DNA from: Paramacrobiotus metropolitanus
Lineage: Eukaryota > Tardigrada > Eutardigrada > Parachela > Macrobiotidae
DNA length: 64,000 nt
Reading direction: 5' to 3'
NCBI RefSeq assembly: GCF_019649055.1
Contig: NW_026570281.1
Coordinates: 682,001 to 746,000 of the forward strand
This document shows positions 37,729 to 51,311 of the stretch, piece by piece. The translations under genes and the position numbers were made by a program. The notes under the pieces were generated by a model. It was given only the letters and a program-made list of their open reading frames with translations, was not told the DNA's origin and did no database searches. The stretch's first letter is position 1. The number at the start of each line of letters is the position of its first letter.

Positions 37729-38956
37729 TGTTATACTTGTTACGATTCCGGTGTCATGGCGTGGACCTGCTAGTTTTGCTTGCACTGGCCACGCTTGGAT
37801 CGGCTTCCCTAAGGACACACACACGACTATGCACTGTTCACTGAGTATTATCCAGCGGTTCCTGTAGCGCAGCATTTGGCCAGTCTCCGATAAACATTTT
37901 ATGGAAATTCTGTATATTTATAAATTTGATTACGCTCTCTGCCGTTGTGTGCTAAACTCATACTCAGATTAGTTTTTGCCTTGCACAGCAATTATGAATT
38001 ATTTTCTCAACGTGTTGTTGTCGTATGGCTTGCATATGTATTTCAAAAAATATTACTTAGTATTTCATCTGTTTCTTTAACATTTGGCAAATGGACAACC
38101 TATAAAATTCACGCGCATAAAAGAGTGTCAAAATAAGCCATAAAAGCATAAGATAATTTAAAACAGTAATAATGAAGAAGATCTAGAAAAGGGTATGTAA
38201 TTAATGCGGTGAAGATCTCCCGACAGCCCTCAAAGTTTATGGAACCAGTGTAAATTAATGAAATACGCCAAGGCGCGCCTAATTATTTCTGAACTATTTT
38301 CTTTACATATAACAGCTGGCCGACTGCGACGGCAATCCGCATTACCTTTCGACGCCATTGGGCGTTTTCTAATCAACACACACACGCATGCGCTTTGCTT
38401 ATCTTTCCTTCCGCCTGGATTACGCGGCAGACAGAGACGATCAATGAAATTCTGGATCAAAGTAATGGTTGTCAGTGCAAAGGTCACGAGATCAGTGCGT
38501 TTCAGGATAATCGTACCATGATTACTTCCGCACTCATACCGGCTTCTTATTTCACAATTAATCAAGTTATTAAACGAACAATAAGCAGTTCTTAAGGACC
38601 GGCTGTGCTTTTAATTAAACAACACTGTCGCACGCAAACACCTTGAACAAAAAAACATTATACTCTTTGTTATCTGCAGCGTATAAAAATAACCTAACGA
38701 GAAACATTGTTGATCTCTTTTAATTATAACTCGGACTCGGCTTATACGATCGAACCAAGTAAGTGCTCATAAGTAAAAAAAATTTAGTGTATTAAACGGC
38801 TATTTTGAAGGTCAGGTGAATTAACTGTTGAATTCGATTCACGTGCGTGTAAGGTTGTAGAATAAAATGATGCGCCCGGAGAAATCATTAATGACTGCTT
38901 TAAGCCGTCACACTAATATCCATAATTATACAATGAAAACAAATCGGGGTCCTCGA
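37729..38956. other. Convergent intergenic
   Basis: 3' flanks of eclosion hormone 2 (plus) and VWC paralogue 3 (minus). Overlapping frames at 38230-38595 on both strands are not convincing. Confidence 0.5.
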
Positions 38957-40674
38957 TCAGTCCTTGTCATCGGCATGGTCTTCTAGCGGTAGCATTTCAT
39001 CGGGAATTCGCATCATGGGCAGGTCGTATTTGACCGATGTGGTGCCGTTCGCCAAAGCTGTAATAATAATTTGCTGGTTGAAAATTTATCGCCTGATCAA
39101 GAATGTTTTATTACAGAATTGTTAATTTGCGCTAAATGCTGGGGGAAATGTCGGCGCCTATATGCGGGCAATAATCTTATTTTCATCTGTAGCCCTAATT
39201 AAAGGTATGCCTCGGTGGCATATACTCAGAGAAAATAAAGATTATGAAATCATAGACATATGCCATTCGTTGTATCCTGTTATTTCGGCAATTATTGCGT
39301 AATTTCCGCCACTTCCGGTGATTCACCATCGCCTTAATGAATGCCAGGCGCTTCGTACAGTGCATTTACAGAAGACAGGAGGTATGTATGTGTACTCGTA
39401 CCAACAAATCTATCACAGATACAGGAGAAAGGATAGTGATCATGATCAATCGTAATTTTGTAAGTAATCTATGTCATGATCAATACAGTTATGTAGGTAT
39501 TTATGTTTAATTATTCAATGGATTTGCTGACTTCTCGTATACAAATAACCAATATTCAACCACTGCTGTTATACATTAAGTCGATTTTTTGCTTTATATG
39601 GGTAATTCGTGTTCATTAGATCCAACGCTCATGAAACACCACTGATTTTGGAAACAATTATTGATAAACACTACTCTAAATAAATACTTGAATTGATTGA
39701 TTATACGACAGATGTAAAAGAAAATAAATTTTTCTGCATCATTTAACTGTTCAGTGCGCTAAAGCACTATCATTGCTACTGTACCGTAGACATTAAAATA
39801 CGTACAACATAGGAAGGTCGGGCAGCAGCGTCCGGAGACATGGATAACGTGACATGGAGCGCTGGGGTCGCCGGTGTGGGAATGCCCCGGCGTGCACGTG
39901 ACCTGGGCGCAGGCGGCGCGGCCGTTGCGGCAGAAACACCATGGTGAACACGGGTCGTCGCTCGGCATCTTTCCCATGTAGTTGCATTCTAATCACAGCC
40001 TCAAAATTATATTTTACGCATAATTTGGGGAAGGTCGGGTGAAAGTGCGAGAGGAACTCTTTTCGAACAACGCTCAGTTTATGTATCATAAAAGGGCATG
40101 GGCAGGGTTGTTTAGCAGACACTTTACCAGGCAAAAACAAATAGTTGAATGCTAATGTTCATATTTATCTTCTTAAATGCACAGTAAGCGTAATAAGAGG
40201 CAAGCGTTCTTTTACGTGAAACAAATACACAAATAAAAAGATTATAAGCACTAGCAATCGGAAGTATGTTTTGAAGCGCATAATTTCTTTTCTAAAGCTT
40301 GGCATGCACCAAATAAATAATAACTTATTTAAAGCACGTTGTGGCAGATTTTACAAAGCGCTTGAAACTTTGCGCAGTATGGGCTAACTCACTATTACAG
40401 ATTACTACTGCTGGAAGGCTTGTTTATTTTTTTGCACCTGCTGCAGCATGCATTAATGTATTCCGGCGTGTAATTATTCTAAAACGTCTATAACCCAAGC
40501 ACTTTTACTTGCATCCATGCCGCGTATACTGCAAGTCTGAAATGTAATAAATGTAATAAATTTTACTTATGTGCTGTTTTTTGGGAAGACGCTGTTACTG
40601 AAATGTCAAATAAGACCACATATGATTACCGCAGCTGCTAAAGCTCAATACGCAACCGTACTGCGCCGTCTGCT

Positions 40675-40711
<37 letters not shown>

Positions 40712-40918
40712 CTCACCGTCGCCATTATGGATGTGATACGGCGCGGCCGTGGGCGAAGCATCGGTGTCGCGGAGCAGTGGCAGCATATGAACCGCGGCGG
40801 GCCAACTCATTAGCAGCAGGCTAAAGGTCATGCATAGCAGCGCAACATGACCGGCACGGTGCGGCCGGAAAGCCGACGGCGACGTCACGGCTGCCAGGGC
40901 AAGGTCATCGGGGATCAT
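38957..40918 (-). CDS. Secreted single-VWC-domain protein, paralogue 3
   Basis: Three exons on the minus strand: 40717-40918, 39806-39988 and 38957-39057, phase-1 introns. From ATG 40918 it is about 161 aa; an ATG at 40831 (MTFSLLLMSW) gives a shorter signal peptide and cannot be excluded. The hydrophobic segment is HVALLCMTFSLLLMSW. The VWC domain has ten cysteines with the family spacing (ECNYMGKMPSDDPC, then C-x3-C-x-C, CAQVTC, RCC, FLC). The last exon carries NGT-x4-YDLP-x4-PDEM and an acidic end (DHADDKD). Position, phase and motifs make it a clear paralogue of the genes at 2111 and 6934. A (TA)13 microsatellite lies just inside intron 1. Confidence 0.85.
40681..40707. repeat. (TA)n microsatellite
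   Basis: About 13 TA units, starting four bases beyond the exon 1 donor consensus of VWC paralogue 3 (minus strand). Confidence 0.9.
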
Positions 40919-41373
40919 TGTAAGCCGGGGGACTGCGTATTCAGGGAAGCGGGAGCGCGATCCCATCAAAATGATCAAGTCATCAGTCAACACTCGCGCG
41001 GGATACTGAATTACTGATTCACCGCTGCCAACATTGCGCCCAGCATCTGATAAGCAGCCAAATGCGCATACTGGAGAGGAAGCAGGACGCCGTCGACGTC
41101 AGTAACTTTAGTCAGCCGTTGTCGAGTGGGCTCGTTAGCGAAGCAAGTGCCGATCGCACAAGTCTTGCCACTACAAGTGTATATAAACTGACAGTGTCTT
41201 CAAAAGTTTTCTCCCTGTATATTTTCGGTTTTTTTTTATTTCTAAAATTATTTACCAGTTCATTTTGTATATCTTCATTTAGCTGTCCCAGTTTGGGCTG
41301 CAATTTGGAATCGTCACCGCAAATTAGTAATACTAAATTTAACAACATTAAAATTACGGTATCAAATGAAACA

Positions 41374-43995
41374 TTAAATTCCTGTGCATAATTTGGCGCG
41401 CCGGACGGCTTGATCCAGACAGCGCTTCAGATCCAGCTTGTGGACGTGTGTGAAGGCGCGCAGACGGATGGCAGGCTGACCGGCACTGTGCAGCCGCAGT
41501 CGACGTCCCGCGCTGCGCCGACTACCGCACTTGAGGGACGCACCGGCATCCAGGCGCAGCGTCCTGGTTGGGTAATGCAGAATCCTCTTGAGCTGGCCCT
41601 GCATTTTGCACAATCACATTTCCATAATTTGATTACAGGGCGCCTGTTTGTCAAGATCTAATAGTGCCGCGTACGTACCTCTTTACTGAGTATGTGTACA
41701 TCCAAATAGTCCCGCAGCAAGTGAACGTTGCAGAGTCGCCAGTGTAGGCCTTCGCGTATGCCGAACAGTTCCAGCCAGCTCTTCTCCTGTAACTGTTCAA
41801 AGCAATTAACAATAACATGAAAACTGCGGAGCTGAAGCAGTTGTTGATGCCCATAACACAAGTCTGACACACTGTGTAGACAGTACACAGAGTTCAACAC
41901 ATACTGACGTGAATATAATTATACATATATTAGGATTGCTTATCACTGTATTATGCTAGAACTAGATAAAGGTCAATTTCTATCAACCACGATACACCTT
42001 GCGATCGATGGCAGACTGACAGTGATTTGTCCACCTCATTTCAAATATCACGACAACTGGTGTCAAGAAAGCAAAATTTGTCATCGAGTTTGGTCGTCGC
42101 TGTATAAGCGATCTCTTGGAACATTTCATGGTAATTTACCGTACCTCAGTGGTACAGAAATTCAGCGGCTCTAATACTTCGTCTGCCTCCTGAATTACGT
42201 CTTCCTTGACATCATCTTCCATGCTTGAATCCAGTTTAGCTAATTGCCCAAAACATTGTTCAAAATCAGAGCTGCGAGCAGTACAAAGTGGCTGTACGGA
42301 CTAACAGTAACTGGAGTCGAGCAACCGCTTGGCCTGTGTCAACACCGACGCCAGCGACACGTTGGAACTGCCTGCATAAGTAAGTGCAAGCGTTGATACG
42401 CCACAATACGACACTGGAAAATCACGCAACGTCGAACTGTTTTTTCAGTTACCGAGACTTAGCGTTTTGTACCGGACATAGGTCACCGAAGATTTCTCCG
42501 CAGTATCCAGCAGTCTGCCGTGTATGCCTGAAGTATGCGACGTATCCGGTCCGCCGTCGGCATGATCGAAGGTCACCCAGGTGGAGCGATCACCTGTACC
42601 ACTGTAAATAACTTCGCCTGTTCAGCTGTATTGAGCGTGACTGCTACGAGCGAGCCATTTACAAAAGAGCAAAACTGGCACCGTGAACCAAACAATGCTT
42701 TCACATGCTTGTAATGCGTTCAGCCGGTCTCCACGTTTAATATGCCCGCTCTTTGCGGACAGACCGTACAACCGCGTACAACCATACCGGTAGAAAAACC
42801 GGTTCAACGTCCCAACGCTTCTCTTCTAGAATATTGTCTATCAAACCTGTTTCTGTAGTGATGGATCGGAAGTGACTGCGGCGATTTCTGGATACTGGAA
42901 GTGTGTTATGCCGAGGCGGTACCGGTTTCCCAGGCGTACATTGGATGCAGGGAAACGATCCCACCGCCGACGGCACCAGCGGTCTGCCACTCCTGCAGTG
43001 CTTTATGTGAACGGGGCTAGACGTAACCGGCGATGATTCGGTTTCTGGCACCTCTAGAAGGGCAACAAAACCGGAACCCGATAGGTAACAATGTCCTGAA
43101 CACGAATATTCTTTAACAGTTTGGCGCTCTATAATTACTTATTGTGGAAATGTCTACTTCAATGATGTATTAACTCTTGGATCAGCAGGATCATGCACCT
43201 CTTACGCTAGCGTGCAACCTTTGCGAAAATAAAACATCAAGGCTACGAAAATTTATATGTGAACTGGGACTGGTCGATCAGTCGTCCTGTAATCCTTACG
43301 CGGAAGGTCTCCGATGACTGCACATTCTGGATCATGTAGCAGAATTAAATCTCCAACACAGCGGCTCTCCGCATCGGTGCTACTTGGGGTAATATTTGGC
43401 TCCTGTTGAGAGAACTCTAACAAATGGTCACCCTGTGGTTGTTCATGTAAATCTTTAAGGAGATCCTCGTCTTCACAAACAAAAGGGCTATTACTCGAAG
43501 AATCTACTGTAATAAAAAATAAAAAGGAACGTTAGTCATGCTGGGTGCAGATAATTCGGCAGAAGGTCTGAATGTACGAGTACACGTACCGTCGGCGTCA
43601 GTATTCAGTTGACATGTTTCCAGATATTGAAGTGCGGTATTGCGGATCAGCGTGAGGAGAAAACGAGTCATCGGTTTACAGAAGACAAGCGCGAGTGCCA
43701 CGCCGTATAACGCACTCGTCCCGCACACATACTGCATCGTCTCAAAGCTCATTATAAAGCACCCCATCTGAGTGACCTTAGCGCCCATCCAGGGCAGTAT
43801 GTATGCTAGCAGGCAGGCAAAATAGGCATAACAGTGGTAGCGATATTCATCCCAAAGAAAGGTTATTCCGCGATGTATTACGTCACTGACGGCATGGAGG
43901 GCAGCAATGTGCTGTATGAAAAGGTCAGCGTCGTGGGGCGACCAGACAAAAGCGAAATGCAGCGACATTCGCCCGACTGAGAGACCCTTACCCAT
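41374..43995 (-). CDS. Unrecognised membrane protein
   Basis: Eight exons on the minus strand: 43590-43995, 43300-43506, 42847-43053, 42453-42593, 42326-42371, 42145-42271, 41679-41786 and 41374-41598. Phases agree and give about 488 aa. The ends of exons 3 and 5 use weak donors and are the least sure. The N-terminal 120 residues have hydrophobic segments (YFACLLAYILPWMG; ALYGVALALVF) that look like two to four membrane passes, perhaps a hairpin. There is no clear signal peptide. An acidic, Ser-rich middle (CEDEDLLKDL) and a second acidic stretch (MEDDVKEDVIQEADEVLEPL) lead to a basic C-terminal domain of about 110 residues starting EKSWLELFGIREGLHW. I considered reticulon-type and GRAM-domain proteins but found no match good enough to name it. 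Confidence 0.65.
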
Positions 43996-44742
43996 GGTCC
44001 ATACCCGCCTTGTATGGTCACAGATAAGATCGGATTAGGTCAGCAGCAGTTCAGATTTTCTAGGCGCGGAATTTTGGGCCGCACATAAGAAATAACGGCC
44101 ATATGCACTGCCAACGGTATAACAGAAATAACATGGTATTGTTAAGAATGTTGATTTAATACTTCCAGCAGGAACTATCCAGATGCAAAAGCTTGTGAAA
44201 GGGATAATTTTATCGGCATGATCATACGTCTAAACGTTTGCTTACATCAACATATATGTTTCTATCGTGTTTTGTAAATTATCAAACCAAAGTGGATCTC
44301 ACGAGATTGAAGGGACATAAAATGTGACTGTTTTTCTTAGTTGTCACCATGTCACCGATTAGCATCGTTTTTGCCTTGTTGTTCAGATAGTATATGCCTA
44401 GTTGGGAAGCAGTTGCTTACCGGGCAACTGGGAAATTACTATAAGTAACTGTACAGACATGTACATCGAAAGTGATAGCCCTAAATAAATCGTACATCTT
44501 ACTCCAGTAGTTGTAGTTAAAGTACAGTAGAAGGTACACACATACAGATACATCACATATTTATATAAGTGATAATATACTAACTATATCTCTGCTCAGA
44601 TTGGATCACTGGTTTAGTCTTATCTTCGATTAATGTTTTTTTCCCGCTTCTTATTTCAGATAAATAACCTGGCAAAATTTCAGATCTGGAAATTAAGACG
44701 GACACGAAAGGGCAGACCACACAAATTTATTCATGTTGCAAT
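43996..44742. other. Short intergenic
   Basis: Between the EFCAB5-like gene, which ends at 44743, and the start of the downstream membrane-protein gene, both on the minus strand. Holds the AATAAA at 44726-44731 (minus), 12 nt past the EFCAB5-like stop. Confidence 0.6.
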
Positions 44743-47700
44743 TCAGCTATAATAAAATGTCGGTCGGGGTTTCTGGACGCCGCTGACCGGCATCGTTTGG
44801 ACGTAAGCATCACATAACTCTGTCATCGACGCGGCCTGCCCTACTTGCTCCACACGCTGTGCCACGCGCATCAGAAAGACGTTGGTCACAATCCAACGGT
44901 ACAGATACCGACACAACGGATGACCTTTGGCCGCTTGCCACTCATCCACCAATAACGTCGCTGCAAACACTTTTTCAGTCTGCACGTATTTTGCGCAAAA
45001 TGCAGTCCACCGGCGTACCTTTCAAGTGCTCGATCAAATGGGCCCGTACTGGCCGCAGCCCATGGGCGGTGGGATCGTAGTCCACTACGGCATCCAGCAA
45101 GTCCATGCGCACATGCGACCGAATCTCGTTCCACGTGGCAAACCCCCCAGAGAGTCCGTGGACGGGCTGAAGCAGTGTCAGCACTGCCTGAAAGGTCTGC
45201 TGTACGAGAGCGGGCGCGGCAGGCTTGGTGCGCAGGTCGGCCAGGATGGAGGCAGTGACGCTCTTTAGGATTGGCTGTAGATGGATGGTCAGCATTAACC
45301 GGCCAAATACGTAGAAGTGTGCTTGCTCCGGCATTTTTCCCTCAATTTCTGAAATAAAAAATTTGCGATAAAACCGGAAGTTTCTGGTCAAAGCTTAAAC
45401 TTTGAATTAGCTTGAAGTTCTAGATTTTTCGATGTGTCTTTTTAAGATTTGAATAGATTTTCTTGTCTTCGCACATTATTCAATTTCTGCACCGACATTG
45501 TGTAAAAAGTAATTTATTTTATTATCTCCATAATTCTGCTGTTCTGCGCAATGCACGAGCTTAATCAATTAATTTATACCTAAGCCGGCGTCATCGTGGT
45601 TGGTTGACATCCACTGTGACGTCAGTTCTAAAACACTTTTCTGCAAAATGACCAGCAAATTGCACAGCAGCTTGTCTCCATCCGCATTCAACCATTCGTC
45701 ACCGAAACTTCAAAGAATCAAAATGAAGGAAACTAGGTGATCCATCAGAAGCTTCACTGGCACACATACTTAACGTCGAGAACGAAGGTCGCCAATCCAT
45801 TCTCGTCCAACACCGGACACGCAATATGCCTATTACAGATAACGTCTCTTGAACTGTGATTGGCTGTAACGGAGCAGCTATCTCACTTGTCGCCAAATGA
45901 CACCGTGCGGACATTCTCCGCCGTATCCATGGCTCGTACAATATAATGCACTCGCGGGTTATCGCTTTCCAAAGCACCGGCATCCCGATGCACCATCGCC
46001 TCGCTGCCGCTGTGCATGGTAATCACTCGCCGAACTTGCACGTCACGCTGACCGCTACCCCTTTCCGGGAAGTAGACGACGATTTCTTTCAGAGATGGAA
46101 GATGCTGACAGAACCAGGGCAGTGCTGTGGCGGTAGCGTCGATGACCTTTGATATTTGGCGGGCGGCTCCGTAGCCGTCCATGATAATACGGATGACTCC
46201 CTAGAAATTCGACACGGCGGTCAAGGTCTGGTTGTTCTGAGCAGTAATGCTATTACTTGGTGGAAGCCGATTTCCGAATCGGAGAAGGGTGCGATTGGTT
46301 GTTTATTACTGAGTGCGTCGATGTTCAGCACGCCGAAACACCGTCTATGTGCGTCAATCAACGGATGACAAACAAACGGACCATGTGCAACCTGCAAACG
46401 TGCAAAGTTTTATTTCGTTTTTTGTGGTCAGATAAATTTCATAATATAGTGAAAACCTAACCAGGATCATGGTGAAAAGAACGTGACGTTGTAAATACAC
46501 CACTGCAAACTGTAGACTACCATACGCACTTGCTGCCGTTGCGGATTGATGAGCAGCGTCGCCGGTGTGTCAGCCGTATCTGGGATGACAATCGCCTCGC
46601 CGCTGCTGATCACTGTGAACCTGACCAACCCGAAGTATTGTATGCAGGGTGACAGTATTATTCAGCTTGCCAATATACAACACTCACCCGATATCTTCCG
46701 AATCCGGTAACACGATTTTCTTGAGGTAAAACGATGCATCCGATTGGCTGCCTGCGATGACTCGCAGTACATGCTGACCGCGGTAAGGGTTGATGCTGTT
46801 GCGGGCGAGCAGCGCTAAACTGACGGTGACAACGCGACCGTCGTAATGCAGTTTGGCATCCTGTAAATGGTAAAATTGTGTAGTGTCTTACCCCAGCAAA
46901 ATGACTGCTGCGCTGCAGCATAAAATATTAGTGTGCCAACCTTTTCTAACACTTCGATTGCTGCTTGAAACTGCTTCTTCCTCGATGTGCTCGTATCTGT
47001 ACCGATATGCTCGCTAAGTTCATCCAGCCAGATTTTTCGCATAATCGACCGTGATTTCTCCGCATTCGTCCGCTAGATAGGAATTATTAAAAGCGGTACG
47101 TTCTAATTTCGCGGTTACTTCTGTGTCAAACAGAAAACTGCATGTGCAACACTTAGACAGTTAATAGCAGTTGTAGTGGTGAAAATGCAGGCTAACAGTT
47201 AGAAGGTGTGCGTGACTGACCTTTAAAGATTTGACAGTTTCCTCGCCGAGGAGTTTGGAGCCCACATCCACGTCGTAGCCAACACTCTCCAGCAGAACGC
47301 TGCAGAACTCCACAAACTGCCGCCTGTCCAACATCGACGTACCAATACTCAGCAGCGACTGATGCAGCTGTAGTGCTACAAAACAGACCGTCGGCAATAA
47401 TGGATTACGATGTATGAGAGTGCCCGTTTACGCGCTTGGATACTCGACAATGATAAATCAGTAAATCAAGCAACGACGACACTGACCGACCTTTCGATAC
47501 ATCGGCACTTCTAACCGGTATCTTGACGGTACTCCACACATCCGTTAAGTACTGGGCCGTAATGTGACCTTTCCCATCGGTATCTAACTGGTCGAATGCC
47601 TTGGCCAAATTATCATTTCGCTCTCTGTAGCGTGCGTGCTGCTGTTCCTGTATAAAACAACAATCAGCGCTTCCAAAGCCCTTTCATCGATCGTCTATCC

Positions 47701-50700
47701 GCTGTACATGCAGTGTTCTTGTTTGATGAACGGTGAACGATGAAATAGACTGTACAGCGCTTGGTTGACACAATTTACAACGTAACGTAGAATTTACTTG
47801 GCACTACAGTGCTAAATTACTTGTCGTAATCGAATTAACCGTTCATCCGGCGTCTCACTGTACTTCTCCTCAATAAAGGCCAACAAGGCGCTGGCAGTTT
47901 CCGGATGCCCGGTTGGACAGCAGTTCCAAACAACGGTCGCCAGTTGATCTTTGGTTATCCATCGATCCATATACGGTAATGACTCCACCGTTCCCAGTTC
48001 TAAACCGCACATTGGATCATTTATAAAATTTATAATACAGAATCACACTTACGTTTTGGCCGATTCGAGTGACGTTTCCGCTCCATCTGCCGCTCATTAA
48101 AGGCATCCACAAATTTTCGAGTAAAGCTATCCGCGATATCAACTAAGCAAAGCGACATTATTACCGCCTTGTCACAAAATCTACATGAAATCGTGCCGGT
48201 CAAAATAAGCACCTCGTTTCAACACGGCCTTTGAACTAGTTTCCCGTGATGAATTAGATACCGCATCCGGCATGTCCTGACTGTGCAAGCGTAAGAGGCC
48301 GGTGGAGCCGGACGCCGGATACTCTTTGTACATGTAGCGCACATATTCGTGTTCCCGACTCGGACTCTCCTTCTCGCTTTCCTCCTGAACTAGGCCTGGA
48401 ATGGACAGGCGTGGGTCTACGGCATCGCCCAACAGAGACGTGTAGTCGTCCACGTCGAAGATAGTCGGCGTACTTCCGGCTGGAAGAGAGCGGGCCTCCG
48501 TTTCCTGTGTCGTTTGCTCGGCCGGCACCACCGGCCCTGTTTTCACCACTTTGATTAGACATAAAGACTAATGTAATGGTCTGTTCATTGGTAGCAATTA
48601 TATTACAACCATTCAAAGAAAATTTCAACTTCTTGAAAAACATACAAACACAGGGATTATTCATCTCGGCTTGCTTTTCCTCCGGGAGACTTTGGAAAAA
48701 TTCTTCCATAATCGACAGAAGTTTCGGTCGACTTAAAAATCCCGTCTGTATTAATTCGAAGCGCAGTTAAATACCGTGTGTAGATGTTGGATGTTGCAGG
48801 TGACCTTAGCTTCGTCCAGCTTGTCAAAGACATCGCCCACAGCTGCTCGATTGCGCCGCATGGTGCGCTCCGCTTCCGAGCCGACAAAGCACGCCGCACA
48901 GTGCTCGCGCAGAGCCGCTTGCTCCTCCGGTTGCAGCAAGAGCAAAAGTCGACCGAGTACCTGTTGATCAGTTTATCGCTCGATTAATTTTTCTACTGAA
49001 GACAATAAGAGCAAAGAATCGAAAATATTTCCAATAGAAAATGTGATAACATATCAAAAGGGGAAAAAAATGCGAACCGTTGCAGCATCTTTGGTAGGAA
49101 TTCTTTGATCCACTTCATCCATCGATATCACGCGATCGACAATACGTTTAATGGATTCTGGAAAAAAAATGCCACCGAATTTTTGTGAGAAAATCATTAA
49201 AAATTTACCCGGTAAAAAAATAATAATGGATAAATAATCCAAGTTGGAGAGGAAAAGCTGTGTTTGAACACCTTTCGTTTCGTACTCGATAGTTTTGTTC
49301 TCTTGGACAAATGTGACCACGGACGAGCGCAGCACCGTCAATCTGACGTGGTCGTTCTCCGCTGAACCGCTCCATTCCAGCATAATACGCAGGATTTCCA
49401 TAAGCTGCTGCTGTGTTTTGGACATTAGTGACATGTCATCCAAAACGCCGTTCCAGACTCCATCCACCCTGTTATTACATCATATGCGATTTAAAAATTT
49501 CCTCCACTGTCGATAATTTCAAAGATCGTTGTTACTAACATGAAGCTATGGGCTGGCTGATCCGCATACGACTTCTGAGGAAAGGTATCGCCGTTTGGTT
49601 TCTTTGCGCCTATGTCTGCAGCAACCCACGGTTGTCCATTAGTTTTTTGCAAAGTCGCCGCGGACTGAGCAATATCCGCTAATTCCGATTTTACTCCACT
49701 ATTCAGCTTCTCCCGTCTAGTTTCGCTAACGACGCGTCGGAAGCTGCGCACGTAAGGATGCGATTCCCACGCGTTGCAGTACTTGGGATGGTTGCGGACG
49801 AGAAAAGCACCCAGCATTTCTACTGGATCGAAAGATGGGTCGTCCAGGAAACCGACATCATCCACTGGTTCCTCGGGGTCTCGCGGAATTAAGCCGCGTC
49901 TCTGTGCCTACAAAACTTGATATCAAGTCAAGCATCACACTATATAGTTCTAGTCTGTATCGGCAATAGACGCAAAACACATGGGCAGCAAACAAGATTC
50001 ACTTATTACGAAACCGCCTGAAATTGCAGTTTTGAGAACTCAGGGCAGCAAATTTTTGAGGCACAGAACAACCAAGCGCCGAACGACGCGGTAATGAGTT
50101 TAACCATCTTCCGATTGCGTACAAAACGAGGCTTATTGGTGTAAAAACGGACCAGTAAGATAGCAACGCGACAAAAACAGTTTCTATCAGAAAATGGGAA
50201 AGCAAATGGTTACCTGGATAACAACTTCCTCCAAACCGAGGAACAGCACCGGCACCATGCTCTCGAAATCCACATCCTCCAACACCGAGCCGCCCAGCAG
50301 CGCCAGCCAGTCTCTAACCAGCGGCTCGAACGGCACCACCCGCGACAGTTGCGCCGCGCGGCTGTCGGCTAGATCTCCTACCGTGGTGATTGTCGGCTCC
50401 TGATCTAGCACCGCCCGTGTCTTACGCCGCGCATTGCGATAGCACTTGGCGAATATCTCCCGGAAATCCACGAGACCACCATCCGGTCGGGACACATTGG
50501 CCCGTGCACCGAAATCCGCGGGCAGCTCAGCGAGGTCTTTCTCGTCGTAATCGTCGTAGATGACGTCACTACCTTTGGTTGCGGCTTCTTCTGTGTCAGC
50601 AGTCTCGATGGTGAAGGCGGTGAGCGGGTTAAGCGTAACCGGTGGAGCGGGATCAGTGATAATGGGGATAAAGGTCACACTGGGCTTGGCAAAGGTCAGT

Positions 50701-51311
50701 TTGTCTTCGGAACCAACGAAATGGGCGCGCCGCAGGCCGAGCGTTGGCAAATGCAGACTCCCGACGCCCAGCTGCTCGGTTTCCCTTTCTTGGGAGGTAA
50801 CACTAAGGCTTGGGGGTTTTGTACAGTCAGCAGTTTTACTATCGGTCTGCTCGCCAGTTTCTGCATAAAAAAACATCAAAACATCGTTTCTCTTAAATAA
50901 CCTCAGATGCACAACAAGTTTAAATATATGATGATACTGTAATGCTTTTATTCTCTCGAGATATTTCATACCGGGCCGCGCCAGTGACTGCACCGGAAGC
51001 TGGTCGATCCTTCCGCCGACGTCGCCCGCGGGCGGGAGCTGAGACGGTTTGAGGGCGATTTTGAGAAACTGCGCCTCCTGTTCCTGCATAAGCGTCGTTA
51101 CCCGACGCGCCTTCTCCGTGTCCAACATCCGTCGGAGCCGAGTGGGCGGGACCAGCAAAGCATCTTCCTGTAGACGGACAGTGGTAGCATCCTCTAGGCT
51201 GGAAAGGTTGAGTGCCTGATGGTAGGCGTAATCGATGTTGCGGCGGTCGTACAACGGTAAATCGGCGCGCAGCTGCCCGTATAGCTCCATGTCTTTCAAC
51301 TTTCCACTCAT
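44743..51311 (-). CDS. EFCAB5: EFCAB5-like EF-hand and GAF domain protein
   Basis: Exons on the minus strand: 50972-51311, 50214-50860, 49540-49907, 49272-49468, 49078-49157, 48805-48960, 48652-48745, 48213-48536, 48053-48142, 47999-47821, 47491-47647, 47221-47375, 46941-47072, 46688-46860, 46530-46620, 46257-46391, 45887-46200, 45770-45829, 45580-45707, 45050-45348, 44743-44979. Phases agree; about 1451 aa, close to vertebrate EFCAB5 (about 1500). Features: a region with HPKYCNAWESHPYVRSFRRV, an EF-hand-like segment (DTDGKGHITAQY, about 47549-47584), and a C-terminal GAF-type region (CFGVLNIDALSNK; PVLDENGLATFVLDV). EF-hand position 12 is Tyr instead of Glu/Asp, so calcium binding is doubtful. 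EFCAB5 has no settled function. No signal peptide or membrane segment. The family name rests on domain order and length from memory. Confidence 0.72.

Noticed and set aside
44975-45060. Apparent frameshift near the C-terminus of the EFCAB5-like gene
   Set aside because: A 70-nt intron (45049 to 44980 on the minus strand) with donor GTACGG and acceptor GTGCAG joins the two frames in phase, and its length is usual here.
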